A stretch of 63,866 nucleotides of DNA from an uncultured Pelagibacteraceae bacterium (GTDB taxonomy: Bacteria; Pseudomonadota; Alphaproteobacteria; Pelagibacterales; Pelagibacteraceae), in contig CABZUW010000006.1 in assembly GCA_902529105.1 (NCBI GenBank), forward strand, positions 1-63,866. Direction: 5' to 3'. Made by a program: the position numbers and the translations under genes. Positions 28,190-37,504 of the stretch are shown here, one piece after another (within the stretch, counting starts at the first letter, position 1; each line of letters starts with the position of its first letter). The notes beneath the pieces were generated by a model. That model was not told the origin of the DNA and made no database searches. It saw only the letters and a program-made list of their open reading frames with translations.

Positions 28190-28548
28190 TGTCAGGTAGA
28201 CGACTTATCACTTTGAACTAAAGTTTAAAGAGGAAAGTCCGGGCTCTTTAAAGACACGGTGCCAGTTAACGACTGGCGGGGGCAACCCTAGGGATAGTGC
28301 CACAGAAAATAAACCGCCTTATCAAGGCAAGGGTGAAAAGGTGTGGTAAGAGCACACCGGTTGAATGGTAACATTCATCGCATGGAAAACCCCACCGAGA
28401 GCAAGACTGAATAGAGACGACATTGTTTTTTAACTAAAAGCAGTCTTTAGCTAGTCGTCTGGGTTAGTTGCTTGAGCCTTAAAGTGATTTAAGGCCTAGA
28501 TAAATGGTAAGTTTAAACGACAGAACCCGGCTTACAGTCTACCTGACA
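28190..28548 (+). ncRNA. rnpB: RNase P RNA (class A)
   Basis: The catalytic RNA of RNase P, which trims tRNA 5' leaders. The ends pair perfectly (TGTCAGGTAGAC at 28190 with GTCTACCTGACA ending at 28548), forming P1. Conserved cores are present: GAGGAAAGTCCGGGCTC after P1-P3, the GGGGGCAACCC element, GATAGTGCCACAGAAA, AAACCCCACC with GAGCAAG, and near the 3' end the ACAGAACCCGGCTTAC block. This fills the otherwise gene-free stretch between the amidase and mraZ. Exact termini may differ by a few bases. Confidence 0.95.
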
Positions 28549-28609
28549 TAATTCCAAAAAATTTAATTTTACCTAAAATAATCTATCAATTCGAACCTAA
28601 ATATAACTA

Positions 28610-28638
28610 TTGACGTGTATCTTTAAAACCCATAATAT
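28610..28638 (+). promoter_or_regulatory. Predicted promoter of the mraZ-led division cluster
   Basis: TTGACG at 28610-28615, a 17-bp spacer and TATAAT-like TAATAT at 28633-28638. The expected start is near 28645, giving a leader of about 27 bases. The strongest sigma-70-like promoter seen ahead of the long cell-wall cluster, and it coincides with the MraZ-type boxes. Confidence 0.65.
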
Positions 28639-28660
28639 CCCATAAAAACCCAAATTGGGA
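28629..28660 (+). promoter_or_regulatory. Putative MraZ operator (three 10-bp-spaced boxes)
   Basis: CCCA occurs at 28629, 28639 and 28649, exactly 10 bp apart. On the minus strand this is TGGGN-N5-TGGGN-N5-TGGGN, the repeat pattern bound by MraZ in E. coli. A fourth TGGGA on the plus strand starts at 28656. The boxes flank the -10 and cover the predicted start, so binding would block transcription. Confidence 0.6.
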
Positions 28661-28671
28661 AAATATGAGAT

Positions 28672-29127
28672 ATGTTTTTATCGACTTACGAAAACAAATT
28701 AGACAAAAAAGGAAGAGTTTCTGTGCCTGCTTCTTATAGATCATATTTATCAAACTTAGGATATAACGGAGTAATTTGTTACCCCTCGTTTAATCATCAG
28801 TGTTTAGAGGCTTGGCCACAGGATAGAATTGAAAAAATTTCTAGTGCAATTGATAATCTTAATCCTTTTGAAGAAAAGAAAGATTATTTTGCCACATCTA
28901 TATTATCAGAAAGTGTTAACTTACAGTTCGATAGCGAAGGTAGGATATTATTAACAAACAAGTTATTGAAGCATGCAAAAATAAAAAATAGTATGGTATT
29001 TGTTGGTCAGGGTAAAACATTTCAAATTTGGGAGCCAACTTTATTCGAGAAATTTAAGGTAACAGCAAGGAAGAAATCAAATATTAATCGTTCAAGCCTT
29101 AAATGGGAGCAAAAACTAAACAACTAA
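28672..29127 (+). CDS. mraZ: Transcriptional regulator MraZ
   Basis: A 151-residue AbrB-like DNA-binding protein with two tandem SpoVT-AbrB half-domains. The first has [22 protein letters not shown], the second [19 protein letters not shown] and [14 protein letters not shown]. MraZ binds direct TGGG repeats upstream of its own gene and represses the dcw cluster. Here such repeats overlap the promoter just upstream. Typical length. It is followed after 10 bp by ftsZ, preceded by the purine-rich AAAGAGGGAAAA, rather than by rsmH as in the standard order. Confidence 0.93.
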   Translation: MFLSTYENKLDKKGRVSVPASYRSYLSNLGYNGVICYPSFNHQCLEAWPQDRIEKISSAIDNLNPFEEKKDYFATSILSESVNLQFDSEGRILLTNKLLKHAKIKNSMVFVGQGKTFQIWEPTLFEKFKVTARKKSNINRSSLKWEQKLNN

Positions 29128-29137
29128 AGAGGGAAAA

Positions 29138-30589
29138 ATGACAATTAACTTTAAAGCACCGGATATCAAAGAACTTAAACCTAGAATATTAGTTATGGGA
29201 GTTGGGGGAGCTGGAGGAAATGCAATCAATGGCATGATTGACCATGGTCTTCAAGGTGTAGAATTTATTGCAGTAAACACTGATGCACAAGATCTTAAAT
29301 TAAGTAAAGCCAATGCAAAAGTTCAGATTGGTTTAAATTTGACTAAAGGTTTAGGTGCTGGAGCTAAATTAGATATCGGACAAGCAGCAGCTGATGAATC
29401 TTTAAACGAAATAATTAACATACTGCAGGGTGCAAATATGGTTTTTATAACTGCTGGAATGGGTGGTGGAACTGGAACAGGATCTGCTCATGTAATAGCA
29501 CGAGCTGCTAAGGAATTAAATATTTTAACCGTTGGAGTTGTTACCTTACCTTTTTTATATGAAGGTCCATCAAGAATGAGAAGGGCACAATCAGGCTTAG
29601 AGGAATTGAGAAAACATGTTGATACTATTATAGTAGTTCCCAATCAAAACTTATTTAAAATTGCAAGCGAACAAACCACATTTGAAGAGTCATTTGAGCT
29701 TTCAAATGATGTACTTTTGCATGGAGTTCAAAGTATTACAGATTTAATGGTAAGACCTGGACTTATTAATCTTGATTTTGCAGATGTTGAAACAGTAATG
29801 AGCTCAATGGGTAAAGCTATGATGGGAACTGGCGAAGCAGAAGGAGAAGGAAGAGCTATTAAGGCAGCAGAGATGGCAATTAATAATCCTTTAATAGATG
29901 ACTATACATTAAAGGGTGCAAAGGGTTTACTTGTTAACATAACCGGCGGAAAAGATCTTAAACTCTTTGAAGTTGACGAGGCAGTTAATAAAGTAAGAGC
30001 AGAAGTTGATCAAGAAGCTGAGCTGATTATCGGTGCAATAACTGATCCAAGTTTAGATGGAAAAATGAGAGTATCTATTGTAGCTACGGCCTTAGACGGT
30101 CAACAACCTGAAGCAAAATCTGTAATAAATATGGTACATCGTATCCATAACAGAAATCCAGGATATTCAGATTTTTCAAACTTAAGCAATTCAAATGCCT
30201 TTAATTTTCAAGCTCAAGCATCGCAAGCAACAGACGGTGCTACAGCTTTGAAAATTGAGGAAGAGGTAAAAACTGAAAGTGCAAACATTGCTAATAGCGA
30301 AATAGAGAAAGATTATTCAGCCATTGCATCATCCGAAATAATAAATGAAAAAATTGCAGATGATAATCATGAAAGCGCAAATCCTTTAATTTTGGAAACT
30401 GAACAAAAAGATGAATCAAACGGTCTTGAAAATTTTGGAATAGATGAAATTGAAGAAAGTACACCAGATTTATTTAATTCAGATGAAAATGTAGATGAAA
30501 AATTTACTTCTTTTGACAATACAGAAAAATCAAATGACGAGGAAGATGATTTAGAAATTCCAGCATTTTTGAGAAGACAAAAGAATTAA
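29138..30589 (+). CDS. ftsZ: Cell division protein FtsZ
   Basis: A 483-residue tubulin-like GTPase that assembles the Z ring. The GTP-binding G-box GGGTGTG is at residues 109-115. The early [13 protein letters not shown] loop and the T7 loop region [13 protein letters not shown] are intact. A long acidic linker (about 330-465) precedes the conserved C-terminal peptide [11 protein letters not shown], which binds FtsA and other membrane tethers. It lies between mraZ and rsmH, an unusual place; ftsA remains some 14 kb downstream. It follows mraZ by 10 bp with a good purine-rich ribosome-binding site. Confidence 0.97.
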   Translation: MTINFKAPDIKELKPRILVMGVGGAGGNAINGMIDHGLQGVEFIAVNTDAQDLKLSKANAKVQIGLNLTKGLGAGAKLDIGQAAADESLNEIINILQGANMVFITAGMGGGTGTGSAHVIARAAKELNILTVGVVTLPFLYEGPSRMRRAQSGLEELRKHVDTIIVVPNQNLFKIASEQTTFEESFELSNDVLLHGVQSITDLMVRPGLINLDFADVETVMSSMGKAMMGTGEAEGEGRAIKAAEMAINNPLIDDYTLKGAKGLLVNITGGKDLKLFEVDEAVNKVRAEVDQEAELIIGAITDPSLDGKMRVSIVATALDGQQPEAKSVINMVHRIHNRNPGYSDFSNLSNSNAFNFQAQASQATDGATALKIEEEVKTESANIANSEIEKDYSAIASSEIINEKIADDNHESANPLILETEQKDESNGLENFGIDEIEESTPDLFNSDENVDEKFTSFDNTEKSNDEEDDLEIPAFLRRQKN

Positions 30590-30607
30590 TGTTCTTCAAA
30601 AAAATAA

Positions 30608-31615
30608 ATGAATGCCACCATAAAATTGGAAAAAAGACATTTTCCAGTACTGCTTAATGAATTAGAAAGCATTATTTCCCCTCTTTATGGTGGCACCTTT
30701 ATAGATTGTACATTTGGTCAAGGCGGTTATTCCCAAAAAATATTAGAAAATTCTGATAATGAAGTTATAGCATTAGATAGAGATAAAGAGGTGCTAAATA
30801 AGGTACTCTCTTTAAAAAAAAGATTTGGCTCCAAATTTAATTTTTACAATTTAAAATTTAGTGAAGTTATTTCTTTGTCACCAAAAATACAAAACTTAAA
30901 AGGTATAATTTTTGATTTAGGATATTCTTTAAATCAAATTAATGATCTCAAAAGAGGAATATCATTTAAAAGTAAATCTAAATTAAACATGAAAATGGGA
31001 ATTAATGATTTCTCAGCAGAAGATGTAATTAATAAGCTCAATCAAGACAGTCTTGCAAAAATCATTAAAGGTTTTGGAGAAGAACAAAAAGCAAAATTAA
31101 TAGCAAAAAATATAATACAACAAAGATCTAAGAAAAACATACTAACACACGATTTAGTATCAATTATAGATCGTGTTAAGAGTTATAAAAAGGGCAAGAT
31201 ACATAATGCAACAAAAACTTTTCAAGCTTTAAGAATTTTTGTTAATAAAGAAATAAGTGAATTAATTTATGGTCTAATAAATAGTTATAAACTATTACCT
31301 ATTGGAGGAGTTATAGTTGTCGTTACTTTTCATTCTATCGAGGATAAAATTGTTAAATATTTCTTCAAAAATTATTCAGAGATAAAAAATAGTTCTAGAT
31401 ATTACCCTGAAAGCAATAATAAAAATAAATTATTATTTAAATTAATAAATAATAAACCTATTTATCCAAATCAGTCAGAAATAATTAAGAATCCACCATC
31501 TAGAAGTGCTAAACTTAGGTACGGTATTAAAATCGGTGGGTCGAGTGATTTTAAAGATTTCGTATCAAAATTTGAAAGTTTGTTGAAAATAGAAAATTTA
31601 TCTAATGAATTATAA
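30608..31615 (+). CDS. rsmH: 16S rRNA (cytosine1402-N4)-methyltransferase
   Basis: A 335-residue RsmH (MraW) that N4-methylates C1402 of 16S rRNA. The N terminus HFPVLLNELESIISPLYGGTF, the SAM loop DCTFGQGGYSQKIL, the acidic ALDRD and the IIFDLGYSLNQIND block are all typical. FHSIEDKIVKYFFK and the terminal NPPSRSAKLR motif complete the family pattern. It precedes ftsL with an 11-base overlap, the standard dcw order apart from ftsZ being upstream. Slightly longer than the average family member (about 310). Confidence 0.95.
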   Translation: MNATIKLEKRHFPVLLNELESIISPLYGGTFIDCTFGQGGYSQKILENSDNEVIALDRDKEVLNKVLSLKKRFGSKFNFYNLKFSEVISLSPKIQNLKGIIFDLGYSLNQINDLKRGISFKSKSKLNMKMGINDFSAEDVINKLNQDSLAKIIKGFGEEQKAKLIAKNIIQQRSKKNILTHDLVSIIDRVKSYKKGKIHNATKTFQALRIFVNKEISELIYGLINSYKLLPIGGVIVVVTFHSIEDKIVKYFFKNYSEIKNSSRYYPESNNKNKLLFKLINNKPIYPNQSEIIKNPPSRSAKLRYGIKIGGSSDFKDFVSKFESLLKIENLSNEL

Positions 31616-31910
31616 AAACATAATATTTTTTACTATTACTTTAATTTTAATATTTTCTACTACACTCATTAAAAATAAAACTAAAGATTTAGAGGAAAAA
31701 ATTTACATAACTAAAGAAAGTATTAGCAAAAAAGAAACAGAGCACAAAAAAATGTTATTAGAATATAATTATCTTACTTCTCCTGTAAAATTAATGGAAT
31801 ATCATAAATTATACTTTGATGAGGATTTAATACCTCTTAAAATTGACGACCTAAAACAAATAAAACTTAATAAAAGCTCCTTTGAAATTAAGGAATTAGA
31901 TAAATTTTAA
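31605..31910 (+). CDS. ftsL: FtsL-like cell division protein
   Basis: A 101-residue bitopic membrane protein. A single N-terminal transmembrane helix (about 6-23) is followed by a periplasmic coiled coil (about 26-57, TKDLEEKIYITKESISKKET) and the LTSPVKLMEYHKLYF segment typical of FtsL/LeuB-like tips. FtsL with FtsQ and FtsB organises septal synthesis by FtsW and FtsI. Primary sequence is poorly conserved in this family, so the call rests on size, topology and its place between rsmH and ftsI. It overlaps rsmH by 11 bases and precedes ftsI by 3. Confidence 0.8.
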   Translation: MNYKNIIFFTITLILIFSTTLIKNKTKDLEEKIYITKESISKKETEHKKMLLEYNYLTSPVKLMEYHKLYFDEDLIPLKIDDLKQIKLNKSSFEIKELDKF

Positions 31911-31913
31911 GAA

Positions 31914-33578
31914 ATGAAAAGTAAGAGATTAATTTTAGAAGAATATAATAGTAATTTTAATTATAAAATAAATAAATCAAATATATCTATATCATTCAAT
32001 AGAGTTGCATTCATATATTTTGTATCTTTTTTTATTTTTTTAACATTTGCTTTAAAAATTATCTTTCTAACAAATCAAGATCTTCCTAAAAAAAAAATCT
32101 CTTTAAATAATTCTGATTTCAGATCATCAATTATTGATAGAAATGGTTATATAATTGCTGAATCAGTCATCACAAAAAAAATTGGTATAGATCCAAAAGA
32201 AATAATTGATGAAGATAAATTACTGATTAATTTAAAATTGATTTTTCCAAATAAGAATTTCGATGATTTTAAAAAAAAAATAAAAAAAACCAAATTTTTT
32301 TATATTGAAAAAAACATTTCTCAAAATCAATACAGGCAACTATTTCTGCTTGGAGATAAGTCAATTAAAGAAGAGCCTCAAATATCTAGGGTTTATCCCC
32401 AAGGAAGATTATTTAGTCATATATTAGGTCAAATTGATGACGATAACAAAGGTATTTCTGGTGTTGAAAAGTTTTTTGATTACGAATTAAGATCTTCTAA
32501 GGATCCATTACAACTTTCTTTAGATACTAATATTCAACATTTATTACGAGAAGAACTTTTATTTTCAGAAAAGATTTTTAACAATATTGGCAGTGCTGCA
32601 ATCCTAATGGATATAAACAATGGTGAAATAATTTCAATGTTATCGATGCCAGATTTTGATCTAAATAAAAGAGAAAAAATTACTAACAAAAACTATATTA
32701 ATAGATCCACAAAGGCAATTTATGAGCTTGGTTCAGTGTTTAAAACGATTACTTTTACTGCAGGTTTGAATGAGAATTTAATAGATGTTGACACAGAATT
32801 TAAAAATTTAGAAAAAAGAATTAGATGTGGAAAGAATATTATTTCAGAATATGATGAAGATATTCCAGAGAATATAACTGCGGAAGAAATATTAGTTAGA
32901 TCTGGTAATATAGGAACAGTTCGTATTGCTCAAAAAATTGGTATAGAAAATTTTAAAAGTTTTTTAGATAAACTTGGTATAACTGAAAAAATCGATTTCG
33001 ATATTGAAGAAGTTGGAAGTCCATTGCCATTAACTTGGGGCAAATGCAAGCTAGCTACAAGTTCTTTTGGCCATGGTATCACTACTACAGCTTTACAATT
33101 AGCTAAAGCTTACGCAATTATTTCTAATGGTGGATACTTGGTTAAACCTACTTTAATAAAAAGGGAAAATTTTGATAAATATAAGAATAATAAAATTCTT
33201 AATGAAGGCATCTCTTCACAAGTAAACTCTACACTAAGAAAAATTGTTTCATCTGAAGAGGGCACTGCTGGTTTTGCAAATGTTCAAGGTTACGACGTTG
33301 GAGGAAAAACAGGAACAGCACAAAAAACCTTAATGGGCAAATATTCGAAAGAAAGAGTCAATACATTTGTTGCAGTTTTTCCATCCAAAAAACCTCAATA
33401 CGTTTTATTAGTTTTACTAGACGAACCGAAAGTAAATAAAGACTATGTTTATAATTATAGAGATGGTTCAGGATTTAAGTATAAAGGAAACAGGCGCAAT
33501 ACTGCAGGATGGACTTCAGTTGAAATTGCTGGCCGTATGATTGAAAAAATTGGGCCAATTTTAGCCACAAAATACTAA
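31914..33578 (+). CDS. ftsI: Peptidoglycan D,D-transpeptidase FtsI (PBP3-type)
   Basis: A 554-residue class B penicillin-binding protein that cross-links septal peptidoglycan. One N-terminal transmembrane helix lies at about 31-52, followed by a dimerisation/pedestal domain (RSSIIDRNGYIIAES). The transpeptidase motifs are Ser274-Val-Phe-Lys277, Ser330-Gly-Asn332 and Lys465-Thr-Gly-Thr468, all intact. Its length is normal for alphaproteobacterial FtsI. It sits between ftsL and the murE-murF fusion, with its partner glycosyltransferase ftsW further down the same cluster. Confidence 0.95.
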   Translation: MKSKRLILEEYNSNFNYKINKSNISISFNRVAFIYFVSFFIFLTFALKIIFLTNQDLPKKKISLNNSDFRSSIIDRNGYIIAESVITKKIGIDPKEIIDEDKLLINLKLIFPNKNFDDFKKKIKKTKFFYIEKNISQNQYRQLFLLGDKSIKEEPQISRVYPQGRLFSHILGQIDDDNKGISGVEKFFDYELRSSKDPLQLSLDTNIQHLLREELLFSEKIFNNIGSAAILMDINNGEIISMLSMPDFDLNKREKITNKNYINRSTKAIYELGSVFKTITFTAGLNENLIDVDTEFKNLEKRIRCGKNIISEYDEDIPENITAEEILVRSGNIGTVRIAQKIGIENFKSFLDKLGITEKIDFDIEEVGSPLPLTWGKCKLATSSFGHGITTTALQLAKAYAIISNGGYLVKPTLIKRENFDKYKNNKILNEGISSQVNSTLRKIVSSEEGTAGFANVQGYDVGGKTGTAQKTLMGKYSKERVNTFVAVFPSKKPQYVLLVLLDEPKVNKDYVYNYRDGSGFKYKGNRRNTAGWTSVEIAGRMIEKIGPILATKY

Positions 33579-33590
33579 GAATTTATTTTA

Positions 33591-36416
33591 ATGCAAATAG
33601 GCAAAGTAATAAAAAATTTAAATAGCAAATATAAATCTCATATTTTTTCTGACATTACATTTAATAGTAAAAAATGTAAAAAAAATGACATTTTTGTTTC
33701 CGTTCAGGGTAATAAAAAAAATGGTAATTTATATATTAATCAAGCAATTAAAAACGGGGCCAGAACAATTATTTCAAATTTAAAATTTCAAGGCATCAAA
33801 GACAAGACACTATTTGTTTACAGTAAATATCCAAGAAAAATCTTGGCAGAAATATCAAGTAAAATTTATTCAAAAAAACCAAATAATATTGTTGCAGTAA
33901 CCGGGACTAATGGAAAATCGTCAGTAGCAAATTTTTACCAGCAAATTTGTGAATTAAATAATATTAAATCAGCCTCTATTGGCACCTTAGGTGTTAGAGG
34001 AAAATCAATTAATATAAAAACAATTAATACAACATTAGATCCAGTCAATTTAAATAAATTATTAGAAAAATTAAAAAAACGTAAAATTAATAATGTGATA
34101 CTTGAGGCTTCTAGTCATGGACTACATCAGCAAAGATTAAATGGTATTAGATTTGATACGGGTATATTTACTAATTTTTCTAGGGATCACTTAGATTATC
34201 ATAAATCATATAAAAAATATTTAGACTCGAAGCTTATATTATTTAGGAAACATTTAAAAAAAAACGGATTAGTAGTATTTGATAATGAAATCAGTGAAGC
34301 GGTTAAGTTAAAAAACATATGTAGAAACAAAAAATTAAAACAAGCTATGTTAGGTGATAACGAAGGATTTAAAATTTTATCTCACACGTTTATAAAAAAT
34401 AACCAAATTGTAAAATTTAAATTTAATAATCAAGAATATTCTTTCGAAACGAAGCTGATTGGTAATGTGCAAATAAAAAACTTAATGATGGCAATAATAG
34501 CTGCGAGTAAATTAATTCCAGTTAAAAAAATTGTCGATAAAATCAAAAAAATTAAATCTGTTAATGGAAGATTTGAGATGATTGGACAAATAAAAAATAA
34601 TTCGAGAGTAATTTTAGATTATTCACATACTCCAGAGGCCTTAAGAACTTGCATTAAAAATATAAGAAAACAGTTTTCTTTTAGTAGAATATTTTTAGTT
34701 TTTGGTTGTGGTGGAGATAGAGATAAAATTAAAAGATCAATTATGGGAAGAATAGCGAATGAATTCTGTGATAAAATTATTCTAACAGATGACAACCCTA
34801 GAAACGAAGATCCAAAAAAAATAAGAGATCAAATTAAAGTAAAAATAAATAAAAAAAAATTTATTGAAATATCCTCAAGAGAAAATGCTATAAAAAAATC
34901 AATTTTTGAACTCAAATCTGGCGACGTTTTAATAGTTGCAGGTAAGGGTCATGAGAATTATCAACAATATAAAAAAAAAATTAAATTTTCTGACAAATCA
35001 ATAATTAAAAAATACATTATATTAAAAAATAATAAACTTTCTAGGGAATGGAAAACTAATATTTTAAAAGAAAGCCTAAAAAATCCAAAAGTTAGAAATA
35101 AATCAAATATTCAAAACGCATCAATTAATTCGAATAAAATTCCTAAAAATTCAATTTTTTTTGGGATTAAGGGAAAAAAACTTGACGGAAATAAATTTGC
35201 AAACGCGGCAATTAAAAATGGAGCAGTATTATCTATAGTAGATAAAAATTTTTCGAAAAAAAATAAAAGAAAAATTAAAGTAAAAAATAGCCTTAAAACT
35301 TTTTCAAAAGTTTCAAAAACAATAAGAGAAGTATCAAATATTCAGGCAATAGGTATTACGGGTAGTGCTGGAAAAACAAGTTTCAAAGATCTTCTAGGAA
35401 ATTCACTTGCGCAACTAAGGCAAACAACTTATTCAAAAAGATCTTTTAACAATAAGTTCGGTGTGCCTTTATCTCTGTTTCAAATAAAAAAAAAACATGA
35501 ATTTGGAGTATTTGAGATTGGTATGGATAAACGTGGAGAAATAGAAAACCTAACTAAATTAGTAAGACCAAATGTTGCAGTAATAACTAATATTTCTTAT
35601 GCGCATATCAAAAATTTTAAAAATATAAATGATATTGCAAAAGCAAAAAGTGAGATAATTGACCAAATGAAAGATGATGGCATAATTGTCTTAAATAAAG
35701 ATGATAGATTTTATAATTATTTCGCTAATAAAGCAAAAAAAAGAAATATAAAAATAATAACTTATAGTAAAAAGAAAAAATCAGATATTCAATTATATAA
35801 AATTAAATACAAAAAAAAGTTCTCTAAAATTTATGTAATTATGAATAAGCGTATTAGCAGATTTCAAATAAAAAGTAATTTGGTGCCATACATTGAAAAT
35901 ATTCTAGGAGTAATATCAGTTTTATCAATTTATTTTAATGTAGAAAAAATAAACCCAAGGATATTTTATAAATTTCAAATACCCACGGGCAGAGGTAAAA
36001 TTTCAAAGGTAAAACTTAAAAATAACATAATAAATCTTATTGATGAAAGTTATAATTCTAATCCATTGTCATTAAGTTTTTCAATTAAAAAGTTTAGTAA
36101 TATAAATGTAAAAAAATCAAAAAAAATACTAATACTTAGTGATATGATGGAACTGGGTAAATTTTCTAGAAAGCTTCATGTACAAGTCTCTAATGTGATA
36201 AATAAATCAAATATAGATAAAGTTCATGTATATGGTAAGCATATAAGGCATACATTAAACAAAATTCAAACACAAAAAAAAGGTAAAATTTTTAAAAATA
36301 AAAACGAAATTTTAGATTTTATACAAAATAAGTTAGGTAATAATAATTATTTGATGGTAAAAGGTTCACATTCTACAGGTTTAAATACAATTGTATCTAA
36401 ACTGAAGAGTATTTAA
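33591..36416 (+). CDS. murE/murF: MurE-MurF fusion: UDP-MurNAc-tripeptide synthetase / D-Ala-D-Ala ligase
   Basis: A 941-residue fusion of two consecutive Mur ligases. Residues 1 to about 480 are MurE: ATP loop GTNGKS (105-110), NFSRDHLDYH, GKGHENY (451-457) and the diaminopimelate-specific DNPR at 401-404. Residues from about 484 are MurF: GSAGKTS (591-597), FEIGMDKRGEI, ITNISYAHIKNF and LILSDMMELGKFS. The two together add meso-DAP and then D-Ala-D-Ala to the UDP-MurNAc peptide. The frame is open throughout with no stop between the halves. MurE-MurF chimeras are known in Bordetella. mraY follows 2 bp after its stop. Confidence 0.95.
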   Translation: MQIGKVIKNLNSKYKSHIFSDITFNSKKCKKNDIFVSVQGNKKNGNLYINQAIKNGARTIISNLKFQGIKDKTLFVYSKYPRKILAEISSKIYSKKPNNIVAVTGTNGKSSVANFYQQICELNNIKSASIGTLGVRGKSINIKTINTTLDPVNLNKLLEKLKKRKINNVILEASSHGLHQQRLNGIRFDTGIFTNFSRDHLDYHKSYKKYLDSKLILFRKHLKKNGLVVFDNEISEAVKLKNICRNKKLKQAMLGDNEGFKILSHTFIKNNQIVKFKFNNQEYSFETKLIGNVQIKNLMMAIIAASKLIPVKKIVDKIKKIKSVNGRFEMIGQIKNNSRVILDYSHTPEALRTCIKNIRKQFSFSRIFLVFGCGGDRDKIKRSIMGRIANEFCDKIILTDDNPRNEDPKKIRDQIKVKINKKKFIEISSRENAIKKSIFELKSGDVLIVAGKGHENYQQYKKKIKFSDKSIIKKYIILKNNKLSREWKTNILKESLKNPKVRNKSNIQNASINSNKIPKNSIFFGIKGKKLDGNKFANAAIKNGAVLSIVDKNFSKKNKRKIKVKNSLKTFSKVSKTIREVSNIQAIGITGSAGKTSFKDLLGNSLAQLRQTTYSKRSFNNKFGVPLSLFQIKKKHEFGVFEIGMDKRGEIENLTKLVRPNVAVITNISYAHIKNFKNINDIAKAKSEIIDQMKDDGIIVLNKDDRFYNYFANKAKKRNIKIITYSKKKKSDIQLYKIKYKKKFSKIYVIMNKRISRFQIKSNLVPYIENILGVISVLSIYFNVEKINPRIFYKFQIPTGRGKISKVKLKNNIINLIDESYNSNPLSLSFSIKKFSNINVKKSKKILILSDMMELGKFSRKLHVQVSNVINKSNIDKVHVYGKHIRHTLNKIQTQKKGKIFKNKNEILDFIQNKLGNNNYLMVKGSHSTGLNTIVSKLKSI

Positions 36417-36418
36417 AA

Positions 36419-37504
36419 ATGTTATATAGTTTACTCATAAGTTTTGTTGATACATTTTCCTTTCTCAATGTATTTAAATATCTAACAGTTAGAACTGGTC
36501 TTTCTATGTTTACGTCTATGATAGTTGTTTTTATTGTAGGGACACCATTTATTAATTATTTTTCGAAAAAACAAATACACAATCCTATAAGACAAGATGG
36601 ACCTGAGGAACATATAATAAAAAAAATTGGTACTCCTACAATGGGAGGACTATTGATCCTGCTTGGATTATTTTCTGGAATTTTATTGTGGGGTGATTTA
36701 TCAAATCCATTCAACTGGTTTTTGATATTTATAGTGTTTTCTTTCGGAGCTTTAGGAGCATTTGACGATTTGAAAAAAATTAGAAGCAAAAGTGCGCATG
36801 GTTTGTCGTCTAAATTAAAATTAATTTTACAAATTATTTTAGGTTTGCTTGGAATAGTAATATTAACTTATCTTGCTGAACCGACTGATCTAAAAAATTT
36901 GTATATTCCTTTCTTTAAAAATGTTGTCATAAATCTTGGTTGGTTTTTTGTTCCTTTTTATTTGTTTGTAATTGTTGGCTCTTCAAATGCAGTAAATCTA
37001 ACGGATGGTTTAGATGGTTTAGCTACTGTGCCGGTAATATTAGTTGCGTCATGCTTTGCATTTATAAGTTACGTAACTGGAAATATTGTATTTTCAGAGT
37101 ATTTACAAATTCCCTATATTGAGGGTGTAGGTGAAGTGGCAGTATTTTGTGGAGCAATAATTGGAGCGTGCCTAGGATTTTTATGGTTTAACGCACCTCC
37201 AGCAAAGATATTCATGGGTGACACGGGATCCCTTGCACTTGGTGGTTCTTTGGGTGCTGTATCAATAATTACCAAACACGAAATAGTTTTAGCTATTACT
37301 GGAGGTTTATTTGTTTTTGAGGCTTTTTCAGTAATAGTACAAGTTATATCTTTTAAATTAACTGGTAAAAGAATTTTTAAAATGGCACCTATTCATCATC
37401 ATTTTGAAAAAAAAGGATGGCATGAATCCACCGTCGTAATTCGTTTTTGGATAATTTCAATTATATTAGCAATGATAGGTCTTGCTACTTTGAAATTAAG
37501 ATAA
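36419..37504 (+). CDS. mraY: Phospho-N-acetylmuramoyl-pentapeptide-transferase
   Basis: A 361-residue polytopic enzyme transferring phospho-MurNAc-pentapeptide to undecaprenyl phosphate, giving lipid I on the cytoplasmic face. About ten transmembrane helices are present. Conserved loops include GTPTMGGLLIL, FGALGAFDDLKK, NLTDGLDGLAT, FNAPPAKIFMGDTGSLALGG and the histidine-rich MAPIHHHFEKKGW. The length is exactly typical. The stop TAA shares its last base with the ATG of murD. Confidence 0.97.
   Translation: MLYSLLISFVDTFSFLNVFKYLTVRTGLSMFTSMIVVFIVGTPFINYFSKKQIHNPIRQDGPEEHIIKKIGTPTMGGLLILLGLFSGILLWGDLSNPFNWFLIFIVFSFGALGAFDDLKKIRSKSAHGLSSKLKLILQIILGLLGIVILTYLAEPTDLKNLYIPFFKNVVINLGWFFVPFYLFVIVGSSNAVNLTDGLDGLATVPVILVASCFAFISYVTGNIVFSEYLQIPYIEGVGEVAVFCGAIIGACLGFLWFNAPPAKIFMGDTGSLALGGSLGAVSIITKHEIVLAITGGLFVFEAFSVIVQVISFKLTGKRIFKMAPIHHHFEKKGWHESTVVIRFWIISIILAMIGLATLKLR

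Noticed and set aside
37447..37503. Upstream ATG for murD inside mraY
   Set aside because: It adds 19 residues unlike any MurD N terminus, and the ATG at 37504 overlaps the mraY stop in the usual coupled fashion.
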